The notes: generated by a model not told the origin, from the letters alone. A stretch of 25,548 nucleotides of DNA from UBA660 sp046704245 (GCA_046704245.1 JBJKSD010000005.1:1-25548), one strand, 5' to 3'. Shown: positions 7,067-15,150, counted from the first letter of the stretch. Program-made: numbers and translations.

Positions 7067-8902
7067 TTATTGGTAACATTTATCTGTTTCTACTGAATAT
7101 GTTGCTCCAACACTACATGTTGGGTCTGTATAACTATAACATGTAGAACCTATTTTAGTCCATCCTGATGGGCATGAATATACTGTTGTACAATTACATG
7201 ATAGAGTACCCTTATAATTTTGAGTAGCCACAGTTTTATATACTGTACCTTTTAAATATGCCCAAGAATGCTCTACAAGACATGAGCGTTGGCAGAAGCC
7301 ATCAGTAAAATGGTAGGTATATGAACATGAAACATATGTTGGAAAAGTTACATCTCTACTAACTGTTCCACTAAAACCTTCAGAGTCAGAATAAGGTCTT
7401 GAATCACAGTATGAACAGCTACCCAGTGAACATACATAGTGTAAATTAGAATAGTTTGAACTTGGGCAATATGATTCGTTAGTTACATATTCACCGTCTT
7501 CCCATTCATAGACATAATTTTCACCGCTAGATGGGCATCGTACATTTTCAACATCCTTAGATATGGTTGATGTAGAACATGGACCATCTTGATTTATATC
7601 TCCAGAACAAGTTACACCTGAATAATATATAGTTGATGGTGCATTTGAACACGAATCACCACTCCATGTACCTTGCCCTATTTCAGAATCACAATAAGTA
7701 GATGACGATGCTGGTTGAGTTGTCTGACATGTGGTACCTGTCCAAGTATATCCTGATGGACAAGTTGTTTGTTCTGATACTACTACACTAGCTGTCGCTG
7801 CTGTTGATCGATTATCTGCATTATCATAGGTATAAGCTGTTATAGTTGTAGTACCTACATTGCTTATAGTTATATTGCCAGTATAAGTTGTTTCACTTAC
7901 TGTTGTTGCTCCACTTAAGATATAGGTTGTTCTATCAACTCCACTACCACTATCGGTACCTGGAGTAATTGTATAATAATAGATATTTCTTGCTATTACT
8001 GGTGCTGTTGGTGGAGTTGAATCAACATCCCAAACAATAACAGTTCTAGTTACTTCGGTTGCTATATTACCAGCACTATCTATTACATTGTAGGTAACAT
8101 TATAAGTACCTGTTACATTAATATTGACATTATTGACTATAACAATATCATCAGTTATATTACCATCAGTATCATCTAGTGCAATAGCACCTTCATCAGT
8201 ATAAGTTTCACCAACTGACAATGATACTAAATTATCACCTAATAAAGTTATAACTGGGGGCGTTATGTCATTGACATATACGGTTCTAGTTATTTCTTCA
8301 GCAGCATTACCACCACTATCAACTACATTATAAGTAATAGTATAAGCTCCTGCCACTTTATTATTGACAGTATTATCGATGATTATATCATCAGTAATAT
8401 CACCATCTATATCATCTGTTGCTGTAGCCCCAGCATCAATATAAGTTTCATTTTGATTGATATATACTGGATTATTACCTAATAATGTTATAACTGGGGC
8501 ATTAGCATTATTATTAGCACTATCATAATTATCACATACTAATCTTGAATAATATTTATATTCTCCTTGACCAGCATTAGTAACTCTTACAATACTTTGA
8601 TCTCCATCACACTCTTTATTTTTAGCATCAACTATTGGTTTAATATAACCTTCTAATATTAAAGTGTTTAAAGTAACAATACTTTGCTCATTTATTTCTT
8701 TAGGCAACCTAGTACGATCACTAGTAAAATAATCACGACCAGATAAATATAAACTATTTTGTTGACTTTCATAAAATTTAGCTTGTGAAATAACTGGAGC
8801 ACTAGTTATTAATGGAAAAATCATTACTAATAAAACACCAATAATAACTATAACTGATATTATTTCTATAAGAGTGAAAGCATTTTTTAGATTTCTTTTC
8901 AT
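7067..8902 (-). CDS. Large modular prepilin with Ig-like repeats and a cysteine-rich C-terminus
   Basis: The 611-residue protein begins MKRNLKNAFTLIEIISVIVI, a prepilin signal in which the residue before the cleavage site is Ala instead of Gly. A pilin core follows (about 30-130) with Cys98 and Cys123. Next come two tandem DUF5011/HYR-type Ig-like domains (about 136-211 and 216-291). Each starts with PVITLLG-x-N, contains DD-x-D-G-x-ITDD, and ends Y-N-V-x-D-x-x-GN-A/I. A third, more divergent beta domain (about 296-376) follows. The last 230 residues hold 20 cysteines with CPSG-Y/W-T turns at both ends (381 and near 580). The signal directs it to a pilus or pseudopilus and the modules suggest an adhesive tip, but ligand and function are unknown. 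AAGGAG precedes the ATG. It is the first gene of the cassette, which sits between tkt and sirA. Confidence 0.8.
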   Translation of the reverse strand: MKRNLKNAFTLIEIISVIVIIGVLLVMIFPLITSAPVISQAKFYESQQNSLYLSGRDYFTSDRTRLPKEINEQSIVTLNTLILEGYIKPIVDAKNKECDGDQSIVRVTNAGQGEYKYYSRLVCDNYDSANNNANAPVITLLGNNPVYINQNETYIDAGATATDDIDGDITDDIIIDNTVNNKVAGAYTITYNVVDSGGNAAEEITRTVYVNDITPPVITLLGDNLVSLSVGETYTDEGAIALDDTDGNITDDIVIVNNVNINVTGTYNVTYNVIDSAGNIATEVTRTVIVWDVDSTPPTAPVIARNIYYYTITPGTDSGSGVDRTTYILSGATTVSETTYTGNITISNVGTTTITAYTYDNADNRSTAATASVVVSEQTTCPSGYTWTGTTCQTTQPASSSTYCDSEIGQGTWSGDSCSNAPSTIYYSGVTCSGDINQDGPCSTSTISKDVENVRCPSSGENYVYEWEDGEYVTNESYCPSSNYSNLHYVCSLGSCSYCDSRPYSDSEGFSGTVSRDVTFPTYVSCSYTYHFTDGFCQRSCLVEHSWAYLKGTVYKTVATQNYKGTLSCNCTTVYSCPSGWTKIGSTCYSYTDPTCSVGATYSVETDKCYQ

Positions 8903-8957
8903 AGGAATTCTCCTTTATAGAGAGCATCCTGTAATATAATTACTAGTACCTCTATTT

Positions 8958-10955
8958 TTATCTTAACATCTTTTCGACTTTACTAATAACAGCTTCGATA
9001 TTAAAACCAAAACTCTTTAAAACATCATCTTTGGTACCACTTTTACCAAATTGATCGATAGTAATTAAATATTTTTCATTGTATACAAAACGATGCCATC
9101 CGAAACTAGAACCAGCTTCAATAACAATTTTTTTAACACCGATGGGGAATAATTGTTCATGATAATTTTTAGGTTGTTTTAAAAATAAACCCATACATGG
9201 CATACTGATAACTCTTATATCAATATCTCTTTTATATAATTCATCACTTACTTTAATAGCTAATTCTACTTCTGATCCAGTAGCAATAATAATACCATCT
9301 AAGCGCTCTTTTTCTGGTTTTACAATATAAGCTCCTTTTTCAACTGATAAAATATTTGTCCCTTGTTGTAAACCCACTTCTAAACGAGATAGTACTAAAG
9401 CACTAGGATTATTATTTTTTAATATTACTTGCCAAGCTCCAACTACTTCTTTAGCATCAGCTGGTCTAAAAACATCAAGATTAGGAATACTTCTTAACAT
9501 TGCTAGTTGTTCGATTGGTTGATGGGTTGGACCATCCTGACCAATATTTATAGCATCGTGAGTAAAAATATAAGTAACTGGTAAGTTCATTAAGCACGCT
9601 AATCTAATAGCTGGCTTCATATAATCACTAAAGGCTAAGAATGTCGAACCATAAGTTCTAATACCAGAAAGACTAAGACCATTTAAAATAGCTCCCATAG
9701 CATGTTCTCTAACTCCAAACCATATATTTTTACCATCGTATGATTCTTTAGTATAATTTTTAAATTTATGTAAATAAGTTTTAGTAGAGCTAGCTAAATC
9801 AGCACTACCACCCATAAAATTATGAAGATTATCAGCTATAACATTCATAATCTTACCATTTGTTTCTCTAGTTGCTTCTTTTAATTGTTCATCAAATTGC
9901 CATACTAGACGATTAATATCTAATTGATATCTATTATTAATAATATCTTCTAATTCTTTTTTTACTTGGATTGATGCTTGTTCTAAATATTTTTTAAAAG
10001 TTTCTTGCCACAAACTATATTTAGCTGTTACTCTTTCATTTACCATCTTACGCATTGCATCAGTAGCATCTTGGGATACAGCAAAAGGAATATTACGCAC
10101 TCCTAACTTATGTTTTAATTGTTCAATATCTTCTTTAGTTAAAGGAGCACCATGAATAATACTTTTACCTTCATTGATTGATCCTTTACCTAGAATTGTT
10201 TTAACTTCAATAATAGATGGTTTATTAGGAGTATCTTTAGCTTTTTTAATAGCTTTATCGATAGCACTAATATCTTCGCCATTTTTAATTGATTGAGTGT
10301 GCCATCCTAAAGCTTTAAAACGATTTAAGACATCTTCAGTAAAAGTTTTATTTATATCACCATCTAAACTAACATCATTAGAATCATATAAGACAATAAG
10401 TTTACCCAATTCTAAAGTGCCTGCTAGCGATGCTGCTTCATTAGTAACACCTTCCATTAAATCACCATCACTACACAAAACATAAGTGTAATAATTAAAG
10501 ACTTCCATATTAGGATCAAATAGATTCTTTTTCTTAATATTATACTTAGTTGCTAAATAACGTTCAGCCATAGCCATACCAACAGCACTACTAAAACCTT
10601 GACCTAATGGTCCAGTAGTCATATCTACTCCTGGAGTAACCATATATTCAGGATGACCTGGGGTTTTAGAATCTATCTGTCTAAAAGCTTTTAAATCATC
10701 AATTGATAAATCATATCCAGCTAAAAATAAAGTCGCATATAATAATGCTGATCCATGACCAGCAGACATTACAAAGCGATCTCTATTTATCCATTTATCA
10801 TTCTTGGGATTTATATTTAAATGTTTGGCATATAAAGTATAGATAATTGGAGCAGCCCCTAAAACAATACCAGGATGGCCACTAGATGCCATATCGATCA
10901 TATCTATACCTAAAGCTCTTATCGTATCAACTATTTTCATTTCATTTGGATTCAT
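8958..10955 (-). CDS. tkt: Transketolase
   Basis: This 665-residue protein is a full-length transketolase, the thiamine-diphosphate enzyme that moves two-carbon units between sugar phosphates in the non-oxidative pentose phosphate pathway. SSGHPG with His27 stands near the N-terminus, then HPEYMVTPGVDMTTGPLGQG, the ThDP/Mg motif (SDGDLMEGVTNEAAS), and in the pyrimidine domain GVREHAMGAILNG with the catalytic Glu. TYIFTHDAINIGQDGPTHQP follows, and the C-terminal domain has IATGSEVELA and a final GTKDDVLKSFGF. Nothing is truncated. AAGGTG lies upstream of the ATG. In B. subtilis tkt is also found between the yneA region and yneE/yneF; here a pilin cassette separates it from sirA. Confidence 0.97.
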   Translation of the reverse strand: MNPNEMKIVDTIRALGIDMIDMASSGHPGIVLGAAPIIYTLYAKHLNINPKNDKWINRDRFVMSAGHGSALLYATLFLAGYDLSIDDLKAFRQIDSKTPGHPEYMVTPGVDMTTGPLGQGFSSAVGMAMAERYLATKYNIKKKNLFDPNMEVFNYYTYVLCSDGDLMEGVTNEAASLAGTLELGKLIVLYDSNDVSLDGDINKTFTEDVLNRFKALGWHTQSIKNGEDISAIDKAIKKAKDTPNKPSIIEVKTILGKGSINEGKSIIHGAPLTKEDIEQLKHKLGVRNIPFAVSQDATDAMRKMVNERVTAKYSLWQETFKKYLEQASIQVKKELEDIINNRYQLDINRLVWQFDEQLKEATRETNGKIMNVIADNLHNFMGGSADLASSTKTYLHKFKNYTKESYDGKNIWFGVREHAMGAILNGLSLSGIRTYGSTFLAFSDYMKPAIRLACLMNLPVTYIFTHDAINIGQDGPTHQPIEQLAMLRSIPNLDVFRPADAKEVVGAWQVILKNNNPSALVLSRLEVGLQQGTNILSVEKGAYIVKPEKERLDGIIIATGSEVELAIKVSDELYKRDIDIRVISMPCMGLFLKQPKNYHEQLFPIGVKKIVIEAGSSFGWHRFVYNEKYLITIDQFGKSGTKDDVLKSFGFNIEAVISKVEKMLR

Positions 10956-10984
10956 ATGCTACACCTTCTATCTTATATAATGAT

Positions 10985-10993
10985 ATTATAGCA
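10985..10993 (-). promoter_or_regulatory. Extended -10 promoter of tkt
   Basis: The minus strand reads TGCTATAAT, 29 bases before the tkt ATG and just past the stop of the small SOS gene. There is no clear -35. tkt therefore probably has its own non-SOS promoter. Confidence 0.55.
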
Positions 10994-11021
10994 AAAGTAA
11001 TCCAAATTTTAAAGTATAATC

Positions 11022-11165
11022 TTACCAAAGATTAATAACAATGCTATTAGGATTGATTTTATTATTTCTTTCTAAACCATCAACCCTTAAAATTAAAGTA
11101 TAAGTTAAACAAGCAACGATCATATAAAAGATTACTAACCCCTTAAATTTAATTTTTGTTTTCAT
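11022..11165 (-). CDS. 47-residue SOS-controlled membrane peptide in the yneA position
   Basis: The frame runs from the ATG at 11165 to TAA at 11024-11022. It has an excellent ribosome binding site (AAAGGAGGA, then six bases) and a promoter whose spacer is filled by a LexA box. The peptide starts MKTKIKFKGLVIFYMIVACL, then TYTLILRVDGLERNNKINPN and a short end SIVINLW. It consists of a basic head, one membrane helix (about 9-26) and an extracytoplasmic tail of about 20 residues. In B. subtilis the gene divergent from lexA is yneA, an SOS-induced single-pass division inhibitor with a LysM domain. This peptide has the position, control and topology but no LysM, so I call it a YneA analogue only. 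Codon use matches its neighbours. Confidence 0.7.
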   Translation of the reverse strand: MKTKIKFKGLVIFYMIVACLTYTLILRVDGLERNNKINPNSIVINLW

Positions 11166-11191
11166 ACCGATTCCTCCTTTATTCTGTCTTT

Positions 11192-11220
11192 ATTTTATAT
11201 CAAACATTTGTTCGTGTCAA
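11192..11220 (-). promoter_or_regulatory. Promoter of the yneA-like gene with LexA operator in the spacer
   Basis: On the minus strand TTGACA (11220-11215) and TAAAAT (11197-11192) are separated by exactly 17 bases. The 14-bp SOS box fills most of this spacer, so bound LexA would exclude RNA polymerase. This is the best sigma-70-type promoter in the window. Confidence 0.75.
11201..11214. promoter_or_regulatory. SOS box 1 (LexA operator, yneA-like side)
   Basis: CAAACATTTGTTCG, or CGAACAAATGTTTG on the other strand, matches the Bacillus-type SOS box CGAAC-N4-GTTCG except for one base in the right half. It is the exact reverse complement of box 2, 13 bp away. Confidence 0.85.
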
Positions 11221-11227
11221 TCGTATT

Positions 11228-11241
11228 CGAACAAATGTTTG
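11228..11241. promoter_or_regulatory. SOS box 2 (LexA operator, lexA side)
   Basis: CGAACAAATGTTTG overlaps a TTGACA (11239-11244) that could be the lexA -35, with TAAACT 17 bases downstream as a modest -10. This fits autorepression of lexA. Confidence 0.85.
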
Positions 11242-11289
11242 ACATTTGACATTTATTATGTTAAACTGTAAATATATAAGGAGGTTAAG

Positions 11290-11907
11290 ATGGATAATTT
11301 AACCGATAGACAGAGTGAGATATTAGCATATATTAAAAAATATATTGCTAATAATGGCTATCCACCTACCGTAAGAGAGATTGGTAAAGCTGTTGGATTA
11401 TCATCACCAGCTACCATTCATTCTCATTTAACTAACTTAGAAGCTAAAGGATACATTAAGAAAGATAATGCTAAAAATAGAGCTCTAGAGATATTAGTAA
11501 AGAATGAATATTTAAATCAGAATGATAATGTTATTGATGTACCTTTATTGGGTAAAGTTACAGCCGGTAATCCAATAGAAGCTATCGAAAGACCAAATGA
11601 ATTTTTTAGTTTACCAATTAATTTAATACCATTAAAAAAAGAAGTATTTACGCTTCATGTTAGTGGTGATAGTATGATAAATGTTGGTATCTATGATAAT
11701 GATATCGTTATAGTGCAACGACAAAATACTGCTAATAATGGTGATATCGTCGTTGCTATGACCGAAGATAACACTGTAACACTTAAAACTTTCTATAAAG
11801 AAAATGGTTATATTAGATTACAACCAGAAAATGATACTTTAGAACCAATAATCTTAGATAATGTTACTATATTAGGTAAAGCTATTGGTCTGTATCGAAA
11901 ACTATAA
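11290..11907 (+). CDS. lexA: LexA repressor, SOS regulator
   Basis: The 205-residue protein is the only plus-strand gene. A winged helix-turn-helix occupies the N-terminus (TDRQSEILAYIKKYI, then REIGKAVGLSSPATIHSHL at 29-47). The self-cleavage site is A92-G93 in GKVTAGNP. The Ser128 nucleophile is in VSGDSMIN and the Lys166 general base is in VTLKTF, so RecA-stimulated autocleavage should be intact. Length equals B. subtilis LexA. The ATG has AAGGAGG five bases upstream. Two SOS boxes lie 49-90 bp before the start, and the divergent gene is a small membrane peptide as in Bacillus (yneA). Confidence 0.97.
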   Translation: MDNLTDRQSEILAYIKKYIANNGYPPTVREIGKAVGLSSPATIHSHLTNLEAKGYIKKDNAKNRALEILVKNEYLNQNDNVIDVPLLGKVTAGNPIEAIERPNEFFSLPINLIPLKKEVFTLHVSGDSMINVGIYDNDIVIVQRQNTANNGDIVVAMTEDNTVTLKTFYKENGYIRLQPENDTLEPIILDNVTILGKAIGLYRKL

Positions 11908-11910
11908 AAT

Positions 11911-11937
11911 AAAAAAGGGGATATTATATCCCTTTTT
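11911..11937. terminator. Bidirectional terminator between lexA and the rhomboid gene
   Basis: GGGATA and TATCCC pair around TTA, flanked by an A-run on the left and a T-run on the right, giving a U-tract for both convergent genes. It overlaps the stop codon of the rhomboid gene. Confidence 0.8.
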
Positions 11938-13084
11938 ATATGGCATAAATAAAGGCCATATATATTAAAAATAGAATTAAGATAGTACTGATGATAAAAC
12001 CATTAATTTGATCAACAATTGTGGTTTTATTTTTTATTCCTACAGCCATTGATATAGTAACACCCCCAATTAATCCTCCAATATGAGCAGCATTATCAAT
12101 ACCCGTTAAACTAAACCCTAATAATAGGTTAAAGATAATTAGAGGTATTATTTGACTGCGCATCGCATTACCCAAGTAAATACGATAGTGATATCCAAAG
12201 TATACTAGTGAACCCAATAAGCCAAAGATAGCACCACTAGCTCCAGCGCTAATACTATTAGTAAAAATCATCGACATTAGAGCACCAGTAATAGCACTAA
12301 ACAGATAAATTATGATGAATTTAAATTTACCATAGAAGTTTTCAATCTGAGCTCCCACTACATATAGAACATAAATATTAAATAGTAGATGTAATAAACC
12401 AATATGAATAAAAGCACTAGTAAGAAGACGATAATATTCCCCTGCTCTAACTAATGGAGCATATAGAGCACCATATCTTAATAGAACTAAACTATTAGTA
12501 CTACCTCCAGCATATTCTAATAATAGATAGACAAAGATATTAATAGCTATTAATAAATAAGTTATTATTAATTTCTTAGGCAAGAATATTTCATTAGCCT
12601 TTTTGACATCTTGTTCGTTCTTTTTATTAATATCACTAGTTATTTTAGTAAATAGATTCATACCCGTTTCATCATGTTTTAATTTAGAAACAATAGATGG
12701 GAATTGTTCAATAACAAAATGATATTTAGAAAGATCGGTCTCATCTTTGATATAGATACAATCAGCAAAATTAGTAGACTCTACATTAACGTTCTCACCC
12801 AGATCAATAAAGATACTTAAAACTTTCATACGCAATGAAAAAGTTTTGCGTTTAATCATATCTAAGATCTTCTTCGTTTTAAATAAATCAAAATCAAATT
12901 GTTCATTGTTATGGATATAGTTAGATACTATTCTTACTACTTTATATGGATTTTGTAAATTCTCTAACCATATTTCATTTTCAGCCCCATGTAAAATAAT
13001 AGGGTTATAACCCTCTACCGTTATAAAATAATGTAATAATTTCATTACTAATTCATTTTTTTGGTCAATAGTTAATTGCGTCAT
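11936..13084 (-). CDS. Rhomboid family intramembrane serine protease (GluP/YqgP-like)
   Basis: The 382-residue protein has a soluble N-terminal domain of about 165 residues and then a rhomboid core with about seven membrane helices (171-382). Diagnostic residues are present: YYRLLTSAFIHIGLLHLLFN (217-236), the catalytic Ser283 in GASGAIFG and the catalytic His334 in DNAAHIGGLIGG. The Ser-His dyad should cleave membrane proteins within the lipid bilayer. The N-terminal extension is the layout of B. subtilis YqgP/GluP, which degrades the MgtE transporter. AAGGTG precedes the ATG. It is transcribed toward lexA and ends in the shared terminator. Substrates are unknown here. Confidence 0.93.
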   Translation of the reverse strand: MTQLTIDQKNELVMKLLHYFITVEGYNPIILHGAENEIWLENLQNPYKVVRIVSNYIHNNEQFDFDLFKTKKILDMIKRKTFSLRMKVLSIFIDLGENVNVESTNFADCIYIKDETDLSKYHFVIEQFPSIVSKLKHDETGMNLFTKITSDINKKNEQDVKKANEIFLPKKLIITYLLIAINIFVYLLLEYAGGSTNSLVLLRYGALYAPLVRAGEYYRLLTSAFIHIGLLHLLFNIYVLYVVGAQIENFYGKFKFIIIYLFSAITGALMSMIFTNSISAGASGAIFGLLGSLVYFGYHYRIYLGNAMRSQIIPLIIFNLLLGFSLTGIDNAAHIGGLIGGVTISMAVGIKNKTTIVDQINGFIISTILILFLIYMAFIYAI

Positions 13085-13128
13085 AGTAACACCTTCCTAA
13101 ATAAACTGTAATAATATATTCTATCTTA

Positions 13129-14037
13129 CTAGTTAATATCTTTCTTAAACATATTCATTATATTAATAAATTTAGATGGTAATGGAGCTTCAAACTCCAT
13201 ATATTTATTATTAATAGGATGATAGAACCCTAGTTTTTGAGCATGTAATAATTGTCCAGTATCATCTATTGTCTTCTTAGGTCCATATATTGGATCATTT
13301 ATAATAGGATGTTTAATATATTCCATGTGAACTCTAATTTGATGAGTACGTCCTGTCTCTAATTCACATTCAATTAAAGTAACATCATTTAATCGTTCTA
13401 GTACTTTAAAATGAGTAATAGCTTTGCGAGCATTAAGACTAGTAACAGTCATCTTTTTACGATCTTTTAGATCTCTACCAATTGGTGCATCAACTGTACC
13501 TGTATTATTATATATAATACCCGATACTAAAGCAATATATTGACGTTTTACTTTTTTAGCTTGAATATCTTGAGCTAATTTTAGATGAGCATTATCATTT
13601 TTAGCTACCAATAGTAGACCACTAGTATCTTTATCAATACGATGAACAATACCTGGCCTTATATTACCATTAATATTAGATAGATGATTACAATGATATA
13701 AAAGAGCATTAACTAAAGTATTAGTATAATGACCAGGAGCTGGATGAACTACCATGCCACTTGGTTTATTAACTACTAAGATATCATCATCTTCATAATA
13801 GATATCTAGTGATATATTTTCTGGTTCAACAGTTGTTATATTAGTTTCAACCACTTCAACAGTAATAGTATCTCCAGTTTTAACAATATAACTACTCTTT
13901 ATATCTTTATCATTTACTTTAATATAATTACCATTAATTAATTTTTGGATTTTAGTACGACTAAAACCTAAGTAATCTATTAAATACTTATCAATACGTT
14001 CTTCATCATTATATTCATCGACGATTAATGTTTGCAT
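13129..14037 (-). CDS. rluD: 23S rRNA pseudouridine synthase, RluD family
   Basis: The 302-residue protein has an N-terminal S4 RNA-binding domain (about 12-60, with RIDKYLIDYLGFSRTKIQKL) followed by the RluA-type catalytic domain. VVNKPSGMVVHPAPGH (88-103) and HRIDKDTSGLLLVAKN (132-147, catalytic Asp135) are diagnostic, followed by LETGRTHQIRVHM. The enzyme converts uridines in 23S rRNA to pseudouridine. It overlaps the end of lspA by 23 bases in another frame, so the pair is translationally coupled; the lspA-rluD order is common in Bacillota. AGGGGAT precedes the ATG. Confidence 0.93.
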   Translation of the reverse strand: MQTLIVDEYNDEERIDKYLIDYLGFSRTKIQKLINGNYIKVNDKDIKSSYIVKTGDTITVEVVETNITTVEPENISLDIYYEDDDILVVNKPSGMVVHPAPGHYTNTLVNALLYHCNHLSNINGNIRPGIVHRIDKDTSGLLLVAKNDNAHLKLAQDIQAKKVKRQYIALVSGIIYNNTGTVDAPIGRDLKDRKKMTVTSLNARKAITHFKVLERLNDVTLIECELETGRTHQIRVHMEYIKHPIINDPIYGPKKTIDDTGQLLHAQKLGFYHPINNKYMEFEAPLPSKFINIMNMFKKDIN

Positions 14038-14494
14038 TTACTCTATCCCCTTTAATTAACATATCATAAATAATTAACATCATTCCTATGACAATAGCCA
14101 TATCACTAATATTAAAGACGGGAAAATCATAACTAACAATATAAAAATTAATAAAATCAATAACATGACCATAAATAAGACGATCGATTAGATTACCTAT
14201 TATACCACCGAGTAATAAAGTATAAGCGATAATATCATAACTAGTAATATGATTTAAATGGTTAATTAATCTAAATATATACCAAATTGCTATTAAAGAA
14301 ATAACAATTAAAAATAATAATTGACCATGTAAAATACCCCATGCTGCACCCTCATTATTAATATTAGTTAGATATAAAAAATTAGGAATAATACTTATAT
14401 TATCTCCAATATTAATCAAGTGAGTGATTATAAGTTTAGATGCTTGATCAATTATAATTAATAAGACCGTCAAAATATAAATATATTTTTTCAT
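14015..14494 (-). CDS. lspA: Lipoprotein signal peptidase (signal peptidase II)
   Basis: The product is 159 residues starting MKKYIYILTVLLIIIDQASK. It has four membrane helices and the family motifs NNEGAAWGIL, GGIIGNLIDRLIYGHVIDFI (one catalytic Asp in the N-x-x-D-R block) and FPVFNISDMAIVIG (the second catalytic Asp). The enzyme removes signal peptides from lipid-modified prolipoproteins. I chose the ATG at 14494 because AAGGTGAT lies five bases before it; a TTG five codons earlier falls on the Shine-Dalgarno itself. TGATATAAT (14510-14518) lies immediately upstream. It sits directly after a lipoprotein gene that ends in its own terminator, and that lipoprotein is a plausible substrate. Confidence 0.95.
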   Translation of the reverse strand: MKKYIYILTVLLIIIDQASKLIITHLINIGDNISIIPNFLYLTNINNEGAAWGILHGQLLFLIVISLIAIWYIFRLINHLNHITSYDIIAYTLLLGGIIGNLIDRLIYGHVIDFINFYIVSYDFPVFNISDMAIVIGMMLIIYDMLIKGDRVNANINRR

Positions 14495-14531
14495 GTCATC
14501 ACCTTCCAAATTATATCATGTATTATAAAAT

Positions 14532-14558
14532 AAATAAAGGCACCTAGTGCCTTTATTT
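14532..14558 (-). terminator. Terminator after the FMN_bind lipoprotein gene
   Basis: A 12-bp stem, AAATAAAGGCAC with GTGCCTTTATTT, encloses a 3-base loop and overlaps the lipoprotein stop codon. It separates the electron-transfer cluster from lspA-rluD. Confidence 0.85.
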
Positions 14559-15083
14559 TTTAGCTTGATTTAAAATGTCACTAACAAGTCGATATAGATT
14601 ATCAACGGAAATAGTAACACCCGATACAGAATCAGTATATATTTTACTGCTATCTTTAGATGGGGCAGTAGAAGTTATATTGCCATTAGTATCTTTATAT
14701 TTTAATTGTAACCAATCGATACCTTGTTCTTTAATAACTTTAGTAGCAAATGTTTTGACTTGTTCATACCATTCTTTATCAATGGTACTAACAGCTTTCA
14801 TACCATAATCATTACCGAGTATTTGTTTAGTAGTTGGTTTACATTGAGTCTTACCATGGTTAACAATTGTTGGACACTTATTGTTATTATCATATTTGAT
14901 ATATGCTGCATCAAAGAATAAACTTTTTAAAGTACCTGTATCATCAACATAAGCAACAGCTGTATACATAGTATCTTCATCATAAGCGAAATAAGTCCCT
15001 TCTTTATATAGACCTGATACTTTAGTACAACCAGATAATACTACTAAACCCATAACCATTACTATCATTAATATTTTTTTCAT
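14553..15083 (-). CDS. FMN-binding-domain lipoprotein, PplA-like
   Basis: The 176-residue protein starts with a lipoprotein signal, MKKILMIVMVMGLVVLSGC, with lipobox L-S-G-C19. EGTYFAYDEDTMYTAVAYV (28-46) and LKSLFFDAAYIKYD (52-65) follow the usual start of an FMN_bind repeat. The C-terminal block IYTDSVSGVTISVDNLYRLV (148-167) contains the flavinylation motif D-x-x-S-G-x-T, here DSVSGVT, with Thr157 as predicted FMN acceptor; family members mostly have Ala where Val156 stands. It would be a lipid-anchored, covalently flavinylated one-electron carrier outside the membrane. It has one FMN domain, whereas Listeria PplA has two. ApbE, which makes such flavin-Thr bonds, is encoded three genes upstream. 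Confidence 0.75.
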   Translation of the reverse strand: MKKILMIVMVMGLVVLSGCTKVSGLYKEGTYFAYDEDTMYTAVAYVDDTGTLKSLFFDAAYIKYDNNNKCPTIVNHGKTQCKPTTKQILGNDYGMKAVSTIDKEWYEQVKTFATKVIKEQGIDWLQLKYKDTNGNITSTAPSKDSSKIYTDSVSGVTISVDNLYRLVSDILNQAKK

Positions 15084-15128
15084 ATAATCCCTTTTCCTAT
15101 CTAAGCATAATTATATATAAGATAAAGT

Positions 15129-15150
15129 AAAAAGACAATATTTATGTCTT
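15129..15150 (-). terminator. Hairpin over the eetB-like stop, probable weak terminator
   Basis: On the minus strand AAGACA and TGTCTT pair around a 7-base loop, followed by T5. The 6-bp stem is short, so readthrough into the lipoprotein gene (58 bp further) is possible. Confidence 0.5.
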
